From Desulfobacterales bacterium GWB2_56_26 (lineage in GTDB: Bacteria; Desulfobacterota; Desulfobulbia; Desulfobulbales; Desulfocapsaceae), in the NCBI GenBank assembly GCA_001799365.1, contig MGTI01000202.1, positions 191 to 41,457 on the forward strand: a stretch of 41,267 bases of DNA, in the 5' to 3' direction. Numbering within the stretch: position 1 is the first letter of the stretch; each line of letters opens with the position of its first letter. Under the pieces are notes generated by a model. That model made no database searches. It was not told where the DNA came from and saw nothing but the letters and a program-made list of their open reading frames with translations. This document shows, piece after piece, positions 15,557 to 23,186 of this stretch. The translations under genes were made by a program, and so were the position numbers.

Positions 15557-16738
15557 TTATTGTACCTGAACCGAGCCCATGCTCGCCTCATTGCCCTTGC
15601 CGATGGCGATGTTAGCCGCCTGCTTGACGTCTGAAGTATTGGTGATGACGCCGGTTTTGCCGACGGTGCCGCCCTTGATATCGACAGAGCCCATGCTGGC
15701 GGTATTGTTCTCGCCGATAGCGATATTTGCAGCCTGCTTAACGGTGGAGGTGTTGGTGACTTTGCCGTCCACCTTGGCATTCTGCATGTTTATCGAGCCC
15801 ATGTTGGCGGTATTGCCTTTGCCGATGGCGATGTTGGCAGCCTGCTCAACCGTGGATTTGTTCGTTACTACACCGGTTTTGCCGATCTCACCGCCCTTCA
15901 TGTTGACCGAACCCATATTAGCGGTGTTGTTCTCGCCGATGGCGATGTTGGCGGCCTGCTTGACTTGCGAATCATTGGTCAGTTTGCCGTCGACCTTGGC
16001 GTTTTTCATGTTGATCGAGCCCATATTGGCCTCGTTGCCTTTGCCGATGGCGATATTGGCGGCCTGCTCAACATTCGATTTGTTGGTGACCACACCGGTC
16101 TTGCCGATTGAGCCACCCTCCATGTTGACAGAGCCCATATTGGCTTTGTTGTTCTCGCCGATGGCGATATTGGCGGCTTGCTTGACTTTCGAATCGTTGG
16201 TCAGTTTGCCGTCGACCTTGGCGTTCTTCATGTTGATCGAGCCCATGTTGGCCTCGTTGCCCTTGCCGATGGCGATGTTGGCGGCCTGCTTGACATCGGA
16301 TTTGTTCGTTACCACACCGGTCTTGCCGATAGAGCCGCCCTGCATGTTGACAGAGCCCATGTTGGCCTTGTTGTTCTCGCCGATGGCGATGTTGGCGGCC
16401 TGCTCGACTTTCGAGTCATTGGTCAATTTGCCGTCGACCTTGGCGTTTTTCATGCTCACCGAGCCCATGTTGGCCTCGTTGCCCTTGCCGATGGCGATGT
16501 TGGCGGCCTGCTTGACATCGGATTTGTTCGTTACCACACCGGTCTTGCCGACAGTCGAATTTTTGATGTCGATAGATCCCATACTGGCCTTGTTGTTTTC
16601 ACCGATGGCGATGTTGGCAGCCTGCTCGACTTTGCTGTCGTTCGTAACCTTGCCATCGATCTTCGATGCGGCCCAACCGGTGGAAATACTCATTGCGACA
16701 GCCAATCCCAATGCACTTGCTAACAATCTTTTTTTCAT
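15557..16738 (-). CDS. curlin-like ten-repeat secreted fibre protein
   Basis: Translation starts at ATG 16738 (MKKRLLASALGLAVAM), with GAAGAGGG upstream; the longer frame to 16912 is not needed. A 24-residue signal peptide ends in GWAA. The mature 369 residues are nothing but ten repeats, alternating 36-residue units (KVDGKLTNDSKVEQAANIA type) and 38-residue units (IGKTGVVTNKSDVKQAANI type). Each contains S-x-V-x-Q-AANIAIG-x-x-N-x-A-x-M-G-S. This resembles curlin repeats (Ser, Gln, Gly-x-x-Asn-x-Ala spacing) with a longer turn. There are no cysteines after the signal. It is likely exported and assembled as a beta-solenoid or amyloid fibre. YadA-head repeats (NSIAIG) are an alternative resemblance, but there is no coiled-coil stalk or barrel anchor. 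Confidence 0.8.
   Translation of the reverse strand: MKKRLLASALGLAVAMSISTGWAASKIDGKVTNDSKVEQAANIAIGENNKASMGSIDIKNSTVGKTGVVTNKSDVKQAANIAIGKGNEANMGSVSMKNAKVDGKLTNDSKVEQAANIAIGENNKANMGSVNMQGGSIGKTGVVTNKSDVKQAANIAIGKGNEANMGSINMKNAKVDGKLTNDSKVKQAANIAIGENNKANMGSVNMEGGSIGKTGVVTNKSNVEQAANIAIGKGNEANMGSINMKNAKVDGKLTNDSQVKQAANIAIGENNTANMGSVNMKGGEIGKTGVVTNKSTVEQAANIAIGKGNTANMGSINMQNAKVDGKVTNTSTVKQAANIAIGENNTASMGSVDIKGGTVGKTGVITNTSDVKQAANIAIGKGNEASMGSVQVQ
15560..16666 (-). repeat. 222-bp tandem repeat, five copies
   Basis: The DNA coding the mature fibre protein is five head-to-tail 222-bp units (74 codons), each made of a 108-bp and a 114-bp half. Central units are nearly identical at the DNA level, while the first and last are more diverged. 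This is typical of arrays homogenised by recombination, with copy number free to change. Confidence 0.85.
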
Positions 16739-16792
16739 GACGTATGCCCTCTTCTGATGTTTTTTGATGTGTTGAACAAAACCTGCTTCTTC

Positions 16793-16801
16793 ATTATAAC
16801 A
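16793..16801 (-). promoter_or_regulatory. extended -10 promoter of the fibre operon
   Basis: On the minus strand the bases read TGTTATAAT, a perfect extended -10 (TG-N-TATAAT). This would start transcription about 48 nt before the repeat-protein ATG. There is no good -35, as is usual for extended -10 promoters. Confidence 0.5.
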
Positions 16802-16850
16802 GAATCCTTGTTTGCGCCTCCTCCTGTTGCAATGTTGAGATTTTGGCCAT

Positions 16851-17210
16851 TTATCGGCAAAAAGACATCTTGTGTTGAATCCTCTTCCTGTAATATATAT
16901 GGGCATCGCCAATACTCACGTTGCTCATACCGACAGCCCCCGATGCCTTCCGGGCTAACTGTCTGGAACCTATTCCGACCGTTCCATCGCCACATCGATT
17001 TGCTGAACTCATTATAGCATCAATTGCTTTGCCTTTATCAAGGGCTATCGACAAATGAACAGCTGCCATTTCCTGAAAACGACTATCCCGAACGTATCAT
17101 GATCGATCAAAACATTCTCAAAAAAAAGTCCTAGTGAGCACTGATCTGTTTCCTATTAGTGACTGTGAGACCTCTGCAGGTTCAAAGAGATTCTTAAAAA
17201 AGTAATTTTT
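16851..17210. other. upstream region of the fibre operon
   Basis: A 72-residue minus-strand frame (16851-17069) reads GDGTVGIGSRQLARKASGAV then GMSNVSIGD, faintly like the IAIG repeat core. It has no signal peptide or ribosome binding site that I can support. It may be a decayed repeat or chance. The remaining sequence is moderately AT-rich with no RNA recognised. Confidence 0.3.
17011..17041 (-). promoter_or_regulatory. second, upstream extended -10 promoter
   Basis: On the minus strand TTGATA (17036-17041) is followed 19 bp later by TATAAT with a TG-C extension (17011-17019). It could drive the fibre operon with a longer leader, or the small frame at 16851-17069. Confidence 0.35.
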
Positions 17211-17546
17211 TTATGGCGTCGTTAATGTTTTTCTCTCAGCAAGACTTCGGAGATGTCGAGATTGCCCCTTATTTATTGACCGGACCCTCACTGGAGGAGA
17301 AGACCAATCTCTAACATTAACAACTATGGAAGTCAGTAATTCATCATTCCGCTGCAAGGCACCAGCCGCTTCCCGACGTAAATACACGGAGAGAGTAAAG
17401 GCTGTGAGCCAGAGGAGAGGTCCCAAAATGGCTGCCGATGAACACTGGAAGAGAGAAAAGACGAGCGGGAAAGACAGCAGAAACCACCTGCCCAAGGTTT
17501 CCGGAATATTTGCCTTACACTTTTTGCAAAGAAGAACCAGCAACAT
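17211..17546 (-). CDS. possible small membrane protein
   Basis: The 111-residue frame starts at ATG 17546. It has a CKKC pair near the N-terminus (LLCKKCKANIPETLGRWF) and then a long hydrophobic segment (FLLSFPLVFSLF to AAILGPLLWLTAFTLSVYL) that could form two membrane helices. The tail is polar and basic. There is no convincing ribosome binding site and no recognised family, so it may be a chance frame in the gap before rarA. Confidence 0.25.
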   Translation of the reverse strand: MLLVLLCKKCKANIPETLGRWFLLSFPLVFSLFQCSSAAILGPLLWLTAFTLSVYLRREAAGALQRNDELLTSIVVNVRDWSSPPVRVRSINKGQSRHLRSLAERKTLTTP

Positions 17547-17834
17547 ACCACCACCAAAACCTTGCAGTCTTTTCCGTGGGATAGGAAATTTATCTTAAGT
17601 ATGACAACTTAATGTAATGGGAAGATTATAATGCATCGCCCCCTCCACTTCAAGGAAGGCGAGGAAAAAGATCCGGAAGAAATCGGGAAAACATGATATT
17701 TTGCCTCCTTGCCTCCGAACCTCTTTCGGCCTTGTACGATCCTCATTATGAGTATTGTGATATGAACTGTAAAACGACACGCCGTCTCGGATACTTCCGT
17801 TTCGGTTCCACCACCCCTACAGAAGAATAGTGCC

Positions 17835-19169
17835 ATGAAACAGCTTTCCGTGTTCGCAGGAACTCCCCGACCCGCGGAAACGCCTCTGGCGGAAAGGGTG
17901 AGACCGCAGGATATCAGCGACATTAAAGGTCAAGCAAATCTCTTTGCACCTTCGTCCGCTCTCTCCCGAATGATCGCCCAGGACGATTACAGCTCCTTCG
18001 TTCTCTGGGGGCCGCCGGGAACTGGCAAAACAACCATCGCCCGACTTATCGAAAGACAAACCGGGCACACCTTCCGGTCGTGCAGTGCGGTGCTCAGCAA
18101 GATCGCCGAAGTGAAGGAACTGATGGAACGGGCCAGGTTCGCTCACCTCAACGAGAGCCGCAAGACGCTCGTTTTTATCGATGAGATCCACCGCTTCAAC
18201 AAATCGCAGCAGGATGCCTTTCTTCCCTATGTCGAATCGGGAGCGATTGTCCTGATCGGGGCAACCACGGAGAATCCGTCCTTCGAGGTCATCCCCGCCC
18301 TGCTTTCCAGATGTCACGTTTTTGTCCTGGAACCCTTGACGGATGCCGACATCTACGAGATTCTCACCCGGGCCATGCCAGCCTTAGCCAAAGAACTGAC
18401 GATGGAAACCGAGGCCCTGCACCTCTTGGCCAGGAGCGCCGGCGGCGACGCCAGAAAGGCCCTGAACAACCTCGAACTGGTGTCGCGGCAGGCGGAGTCC
18501 GGCGAGCATCTCACAGCGGAGAGTCTGGTCAAGGCGCTCAACACCCGCTCGGTCTTTTACGACAAAGGCGGGGAAGAACACTACAACCTCATTTCCGCCC
18601 TGCACAAGTCCATCCGCGGCAGCGATCCCCAGGCGGCCTTGTACTGGCTCGCCAGAATGCTGGAAGGCGGAGAAGATCCACTGTATCTTGCCAGAAGACT
18701 GGTGCGCATCGCCTCCGAAGATGTCGGACTGGCCGACCCTCAGGCGCTGGTTCAGGCCATGGCGGTAAGAGATGCCGTCCACTTCCTCGGGATGCCGGAA
18801 AGCGGCCTGGCCCTCAGCCAGGCGGTCGTTTATCTCGCCTGCGCCCCTAAAAGCAATTCACTGGAAACGGCCTACAACGAGGCCATGGCCGATGCCGGCA
18901 AGACCAGCCACTTCAAGGTTCCACCGGTTATTCGCAACGCGCCAACCAAAATGATGGCAGAGATGGGCTACGGCAAAGGCTACCGCTATTCCCACGATTT
19001 CGACAATCACTACAGCTACCAGAAGTATTTCCCGGAGAACATGGCCGAAAAGGACTATTACACGCCGTCGCAGTTCGGCTTTGAAAAAGAGATTAAAAAG
19101 CGGCTCGACTGGTGGCAGGCTCTCAAAAGCCAGCAAGTGAGCGAAAATAAAAAAAGAAACAAAAAATAA
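17835..19169 (+). CDS. rarA: replication-associated recombination protein A (RarA/MgsA)
   Basis: The 444-residue AAA+ ATPase matches RarA throughout. The clamp-loader-like N-terminus is RPQDISDIKGQ, Walker A is GPPGTGKTT (59-67) and Walker B is VFIDEIHRF (113-121). Sensor 1 GATTENPSFEVI follows and then the RarA-specific tetramerisation part (SIRGSDPQAALYWLARML, EGGEDPLYLARRLVRIASEDVGLADP). It acts on stalled replication forks with SSB. It is a stand-alone gene on the plus strand; length and motifs are normal for the family. Confidence 0.97.
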   Translation: MKQLSVFAGTPRPAETPLAERVRPQDISDIKGQANLFAPSSALSRMIAQDDYSSFVLWGPPGTGKTTIARLIERQTGHTFRSCSAVLSKIAEVKELMERARFAHLNESRKTLVFIDEIHRFNKSQQDAFLPYVESGAIVLIGATTENPSFEVIPALLSRCHVFVLEPLTDADIYEILTRAMPALAKELTMETEALHLLARSAGGDARKALNNLELVSRQAESGEHLTAESLVKALNTRSVFYDKGGEEHYNLISALHKSIRGSDPQAALYWLARMLEGGEDPLYLARRLVRIASEDVGLADPQALVQAMAVRDAVHFLGMPESGLALSQAVVYLACAPKSNSLETAYNEAMADAGKTSHFKVPPVIRNAPTKMMAEMGYGKGYRYSHDFDNHYSYQKYFPENMAEKDYYTPSQFGFEKEIKKRLDWWQALKSQQVSENKKRNKK

Positions 19170-19342
19170 AACCTTTGTTTCTCCCGGGTCCGGCCTGTCG
19201 CGACCGTAAAGTTCCGCCCCTCCCTTGCTTTTTCCCCTCGAACCTCTACAATGAAACATTCTTTATTTTGTCCTTCATGTTTGATCTTCAGTCGGTGCAG
19301 CACAACCTGCTTTTAAACCACGAGACAACGGGTGAGACAAAG

Positions 19343-19684
19343 ATGGATAAGCGACGACATCCCAGGATGCCAGTGGATAAGCTGATGGTCGATCTTTCCG
19401 ACGGCAGAGGCTTCTTCGCCGGTACGGTGAGCGATCTTTCGCGGTTTGGGTTGATGGTGGACAATGTTCCCCATAAACTTGACGAGAAAGCGCCGCAAAT
19501 TTCAGTGATCGTTTCCGGCCGGGGCAAAAGCTTCAAGATGAAGACGCGGCCGCGATGGTCCGTCCGTCAGTCCATAAGCAAAAGAATCGGGATGGAGATC
19601 ATTCATGCGCCATGGGGCTGGACGGAGTTCGTTATGCAGTTCGAGCCGAAGAAAGACGACATCTGGGGTGAAATAGATCTCTGA
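19343..19684 (+). CDS. PilZ-domain protein
   Basis: The 113-residue product starts at ATG 19343 after GGTGAG. The upstream in-frame extension to 19175 has no family signal. It begins KRRHPRMPVDKLMVDLSDG and continues GTVSDLSRFGLMVDN. This is the single-domain PilZ layout: a basic RxxxR-type motif followed by the D/N-x-S-x-x-G motif, which together bind cyclic-di-GMP. In this copy the first motif is RRHPR and the second is DLSRFGL. The final WTEFVMQF strand fits the barrel. Cyclic-di-GMP control of surface structures is a common role. Placement after rarA does not identify a partner. Confidence 0.75.
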   Translation: MDKRRHPRMPVDKLMVDLSDGRGFFAGTVSDLSRFGLMVDNVPHKLDEKAPQISVIVSGRGKSFKMKTRPRWSVRQSISKRIGMEIIHAPWGWTEFVMQFEPKKDDIWGEIDL

Positions 19685-19846
19685 CGTCATTACCGGCGCA
19701 AAAACCGGCCTCACCGTACCTGCCGCACTGACAGGCGGCATCATTGCGACCTCTATCACTGGCTGTTTGCCATAGGCTGCCTTTTATGGTACAAGCCGGC
19801 ATGATAGTGTCTGTGATTGCTGCCCTGTCCTTTCCCTTGGAAAAAA

Positions 19847-20731
19847 ATGAGTTCGGTCTACGAAAAAATAACCTATATCTTCGACCCGCTGCATCACCGC
19901 TGGGAACACGAAAAGATGCACAGGAAGATCTCCATTACCCTGGTGCTGCTCTTTCTCCTCGGCCTCGTCTGCATTGAACTCAATCGCCGCCAGCTGCTGC
20001 CCGGCTCGCTGGAACAGATTGTTCCCCGCAACCATTTCTTTGCCGTTCAGGCAGCCTTTACGGCCGTGCTCATTCTCGAGGTGATCAGCCTGGTCTTTAC
20101 CATCCCCTGTTCGTTCAGCAAGTCGGTGGGCAAGCAGTTCGAGATACTCTCTCTCATCCTGATGCGGAACGCCTTCAAGGAACTGTCCGGCTTTGCCGAA
20201 CCCATCACTTTTGCCGGCAACGAGCGGGCCGTGCTGCACATCCTCTCCGACGGCTTCGGCGCCTTGCTGGTTTTTGCCGCGCTGGGCTGGTATTACATCG
20301 TCCAGGCCCGGGGATCGGAGGAAAAAATGCAGCCGGTTGATCTTTACAGCTTCGTCGCCGCCAAGAAAGGGATAGCCCTTGTTCTCCTCATGGTTTTTGC
20401 AGGCATGGGACTGCACAGTGCGTTTGCCACCGTGGCAGGCATCCCGCATACCGATTTTTTACACAACTTCTACACCATCCTGATCCTCAGCGACATCCTG
20501 ATCGTTCTTATCTCCCAGTGCTTTCAGCCGTCTTTCTATGCGGTCTTCCGCAATTCGGGATATGCGCTGTCGACGCTGATCATGCGGCTCGCCCTTGCGG
20601 CTCCGCCCTTTTTCAACGTGCTCCTCGGACTTGCCGCAGCGCTCTTTGCCATCTCCCTGACCTACGCCAGCAGGACATTATTTGCCAAAAAGCTTGCAGA
20701 TAAGAAGCACTTGAGTAATATTCTAAATTAG
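19847..20731 (+). CDS. polytopic membrane protein, unknown
   Basis: The start chosen is ATG 19847 (MSSVYEKITYIFDPLHHRWE). The product has 294 residues and about six membrane helices (for example ISITLVLLFLLGLVCIEL, AAFTAVLILEVISLVFTI, LLVFAALGWYYIV, GIALVLLMVFAGMGLH). Conserved-looking polar positions are His and Glu near the N-terminus and FAGNERAVLHILSDG between helices 2 and 3. No transporter or enzyme family is recognised. It lies 163 bp after the PilZ gene and converges with the AmrS-type gene. Confidence 0.7.
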   Translation: MSSVYEKITYIFDPLHHRWEHEKMHRKISITLVLLFLLGLVCIELNRRQLLPGSLEQIVPRNHFFAVQAAFTAVLILEVISLVFTIPCSFSKSVGKQFEILSLILMRNAFKELSGFAEPITFAGNERAVLHILSDGFGALLVFAALGWYYIVQARGSEEKMQPVDLYSFVAAKKGIALVLLMVFAGMGLHSAFATVAGIPHTDFLHNFYTILILSDILIVLISQCFQPSFYAVFRNSGYALSTLIMRLALAAPPFFNVLLGLAAALFAISLTYASRTLFAKKLADKKHLSNILN

Positions 20732-20749
20732 AAAAAAGTGTCGTGGGGG

Positions 20750-21799
20750 TTACGACCAGATGCCGGCGATGTCCCGGGCGCAGTCCGGACATTTGCCGTT
20801 TTTCAGCCGCGAGGAAGATACACGGAAACCCTGGCGCGAGATGAGGATCGCTCCGCAGTGGGGACAGCTGGTATCTTCTCCCCCCGAACCGGGCCGATTG
20901 CCGGCATAGACATGGTGCAGCCCGCGATCGAGACCGATCTGTCTCGCCATTCTGAGGCTTTTTTCACTTGTGGGGGGCGGTGCGGTTGTTCCGGACATCT
21001 TGTAGGTGGGGTAGTAGCCGGTGACATGCCAGGGAATGGACGGATCGATTCCGGCGAGAAAAGAAGCAATTTGCGTCAATTCACCGGTGGAGTCGTTCAG
21101 ACCGGGAATGATCAGGGTGGTGACCTCCACCCAGACGCCCAATTCCCGAAAGCGGACAATGTTGTCAAGGACCGGCTGCAGCCTTGCCCCGCAGACCTTG
21201 CGGTAGAAGTCGTCGGTGAAGGCCTTCAGGTCGATATTGATTGCCGTCAGGACCGGCGCAAGCTCCTTGGCGATCGTCTCCGTCATATAACCGTTGGAGA
21301 CAAAGACATTTTTCAGGCCGCGATCGACCGCCGCCACGCAGCAATCATAGGCGAATTCGTAAAAAATGGTCGGTTCGACATAGGTGTAGCTGACCGACCG
21401 GCATGTATTATCGAGTGCCAGCCGGACAATGTCTTCCGGTTTTCGCAGGATGCCGGACGACTCTACATCCATGTCGCGGGAGACCTGGGAGATGGAGGCA
21501 TTCTGGCAATGCAGGCAGCGGAAATTGCAGCCGTAGGTGGCTATGGAATAGGAGAGACTGCCCGGCAGGACGTGGAAGAGAGGTTTTTTTTCAATGGGAT
21601 CGATATGTTCGGCGATGATCCTACCATACACCAGGCTTTCCAGCCGATCTCCGCGCCGTACTCGAACGCCGCACAAGCCTCTTTTGCCTTCGCGGAGTCT
21701 GCAACCATGGCCACAGACCTGGCACTCGATGGTGCCATCGTCCAAAACCACGGATAATGAGGCTCTTCGTCCGTCACTTTTCGACACAGTACCAGTCAT
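20750..21799 (-). CDS. amrS: AmmeMemoRadiSam-system radical SAM enzyme (AmrS)
   Basis: ATG 21799 is preferred because GAGG lies 8 bases upstream. The 349-residue product has an N-terminal zinc-like cluster (CQVCGHGCRLREGKRGLCGVR). The radical SAM motif is CNFRCLHCQN (CX3CX2C), followed by VSYTYVEPTIFYEFAYD, FVSNGYMT and INIDLKAF. These are the hallmarks of the PflA-like AmrS group. The C-terminus ends with two CxxC pairs (CPHC, CPDC). The usual partners (AMMECR1 and MEMO domain proteins) are not in this window. The reaction is not settled, though the family is distinctive. Confidence 0.88.
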   Translation of the reverse strand: MTGTVSKSDGRRASLSVVLDDGTIECQVCGHGCRLREGKRGLCGVRVRRGDRLESLVYGRIIAEHIDPIEKKPLFHVLPGSLSYSIATYGCNFRCLHCQNASISQVSRDMDVESSGILRKPEDIVRLALDNTCRSVSYTYVEPTIFYEFAYDCCVAAVDRGLKNVFVSNGYMTETIAKELAPVLTAINIDLKAFTDDFYRKVCGARLQPVLDNIVRFRELGVWVEVTTLIIPGLNDSTGELTQIASFLAGIDPSIPWHVTGYYPTYKMSGTTAPPPTSEKSLRMARQIGLDRGLHHVYAGNRPGSGGEDTSCPHCGAILISRQGFRVSSSRLKNGKCPDCARDIAGIWS

Positions 21800-21922
21800 A
21801 GCTATCGACCTCGATAAACGACCTTTGCCACTCGTCCCGAAATTCGTCAATCCGGCACGAGAATTCTTTCGGCAGGGTCGTATGATGAGAAAACCAGCTT
21901 TTTCAGGTACTATAATTCAAGT

Positions 21923-22117
21923 TCACCGAAAGATCAGCTTCTTGCGGGATGCTAACGTTGAGAAAAATCTGAAACAACCGAGCAGCGAAGGCTTCCGCCG
22001 AGTCTCCGCCAAGTAGTTGCCTGCACAGAGAAAAATCTGGTTTCTCTGACCGAAGACCACCCTTCTCTGCAGATTGTTCGCCTTGTTTATAATACCTTCC
22101 ATATGCCATTTTTTCAT
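21923..22117 (-). CDS. possible small ORF behind a strong promoter
   Basis: ATG 22117 follows GGGGGGACC and opens a 64-residue basic frame (MKKWHMEGIINKANNLQRR). A consensus promoter lies just upstream (22180-22208). An overlapping frame from 22108 (MAYGRYYKQGEQSAEKGG) is equally long. Neither has a recognised family, so the transcript may instead be the leader of amrS. Confidence 0.25.
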   Translation of the reverse strand: MKKWHMEGIINKANNLQRRVVFGQRNQIFLCAGNYLAETRRKPSLLGCFRFFSTLASRKKLIFR

Positions 22118-22179
22118 TGGTCCCCCCGTAAAAAAGTCTACAGACCAACTCATCTTGCCGCGCAAAGAATGCAAACAAA

Positions 22180-22208
22180 ATCCTATCACAAACAAAGGGT
22201 ATTGTCAA
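22180..22208 (-). promoter_or_regulatory. sigma70-type promoter, minus strand
   Basis: On the minus strand TTGACA (22203-22208) is separated by 17 bp from TAGGAT (22180-22185). It points toward the small frame at 22117 and amrS. The gap 21800-22240 shows no other element. Confidence 0.5.
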
Positions 22209-22238
22209 CTCCTTGAAATGGCAACGACTTAAAGAAGC

Positions 22239-22315
22239 AATCAGCGGTCAGCAGTCAGCATTCAGCTCATTCCTCGCCGATAGCGGCAGCTGAAAGCTGA
22301 TCACTAAGAGCTGAC
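22239..22315. repeat. TCAGC-rich imperfect hairpin repeat, copy 1
   Basis: Iterated TCAGC units (TCAGCGGTCAGCAGTCAGCA) are followed, after a short loop, by the complementary AGCTGAAAGCTGAT. It shares GCTGAAAGCTGAT with the hairpin at 23106. It lies directly after the stop of the transferase gene. Confidence 0.6.
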
Positions 22316-23065
22316 TCACCCACGCTGCCACTCTTGACCGGATAACAGGTAATGAGGACAGAAGTTTGCTTTGTAGCTCATGGCGGGAACGACGCGGATG
22401 TAATAACCAAGATAGAGGTATTCGATCTCCCATTCCCGGCACAGATCGACAAGAGAGAGGATATTGTAGGTTCCGAGGCTGCGCTGCGACTCGTCGGGAT
22501 CGAAATAAAAATAGACGGCATTCAGCCAGTTGTAGCCGATGTCGATGATTGAGGTACCGACCAGGCGGTCGCCTACCCGGTATTGAAGTTGGATGGTGTT
22601 GACGACCCGGTTCAGAAAGAAATCGCGATAGTAGCCCTTGGCGGTATTGTTTTCGCGAGGATATCTGGCCTGCAGGAATTTTTCGCACAGTCCAAGGTCC
22701 TCGTCCGTCACCTTGAGAGGCAGCAGTGACTTTGTCACATCCCCGTTCTTCGCAAAGACCCTTTTTTGATTGCGATTGGGGTAAAATTCAGAAGTATGCA
22801 GACGGATCGGAATGCAGGCGGAACAGGCAGCACAGGCCATATTGTACAGACAGTTGCCGTTCCGCCGATAGCCGGCCGCCAGGAAAAGCTCCATGGCCCG
22901 CTCGCTCAAGGGGCCGAAGGTCGCCTGGTGGAAGGTGGCAACATAGGGCAACCCATACGGGCACCCTATATCGATATTGACAAAGAGATGCTCCACGCGC
23001 ATGAGCAGCGATGAGAATTCCTTACGACAACGCTCGTCATAGGTGAGTTTCATGGTTCTGGTCAT
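22316..23065 (-). CDS. aminoacyl-tRNA-protein transferase (Bpt/Ate family)
   Basis: ATG 23065 is used; the ribosome binding site is weak and ATG 23053 is also possible. The 249-residue product matches the bacterial leucyl/arginyl-tRNA-protein transferase family: CPYGLPYVATFHQA, the cysteine cluster CLYNMACAACSACIPIRL, FAKNGDV, YRVGDRLVGTSIIDIG and YFYFDPDESQRSLGTYNIL. These enzymes add an amino acid to exposed N-terminal residues and mark proteins for ClpS/ClpAP degradation. Sequence alone does not show whether it uses Leu (Bpt) or Arg. It is flanked on both sides by TCAGC hairpins. Confidence 0.9.
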   Translation of the reverse strand: MTRTMKLTYDERCRKEFSSLLMRVEHLFVNIDIGCPYGLPYVATFHQATFGPLSERAMELFLAAGYRRNGNCLYNMACAACSACIPIRLHTSEFYPNRNQKRVFAKNGDVTKSLLPLKVTDEDLGLCEKFLQARYPRENNTAKGYYRDFFLNRVVNTIQLQYRVGDRLVGTSIIDIGYNWLNAVYFYFDPDESQRSLGTYNILSLVDLCREWEIEYLYLGYYIRVVPAMSYKANFCPHYLLSGQEWQRG

Positions 23066-23105
23066 GATATTGCGCAAGCTTTGGTAAGAATTCTGCCGGG
23101 AGCAG

Positions 23106-23170
23106 GCGTCAGCTATCAGCCATCAGCGTTCAGCTGCTTCTGCTGAAAGCTGATGGCTGATAGCTGAACG
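23106..23170. repeat. long TCAGC hairpin repeat, copy 2
   Basis: CAGCTATCAGCCATCAGC (23110-23127) pairs perfectly with 23149-23166. The stem continues inward by six more pairs after one mismatch, and outward by GCGT/ACGC after a bulged base. The loop is 7 nt. It lies between the transferase start and the gdhA stop. Confidence 0.75.
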
Positions 23171-23186
23171 CTTACTCAAAGGGCTA

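Noticed and set aside
15560-16666. CRISPR array
   Set aside because: The 222-bp tandem units are contiguous, in frame and coding, with no spacers.
15557-16738. YadA-type trimeric autotransporter
   Set aside because: IAIG motifs recall YadA heads, but there is no coiled-coil stalk and no C-terminal barrel anchor, and a CsgG-like pore gene is nearby.
15579-16757. Long 392-codon plus-strand frame (MLASLPLPMAMLAACLT)
   Set aside because: It is the antisense shadow of the 222-bp repeat array. Its repetitiveness comes from the real minus-strand gene, which has a signal peptide and a ribosome binding site.
16793-16870. Sigma54 promoter upstream of the fibre gene
   Set aside because: The minus strand has TGGCC and TTGCA, but they are 18 rather than 12 bases apart between the GG and GC elements.
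20750-21799. Pyruvate formate-lyase activating enzyme
   Set aside because: It has CX3CX2C as PflA does, but the N-terminal cysteine cluster and C-terminal CxxC pairs fit the AmrS group, and no pyruvate formate-lyase gene is nearby.
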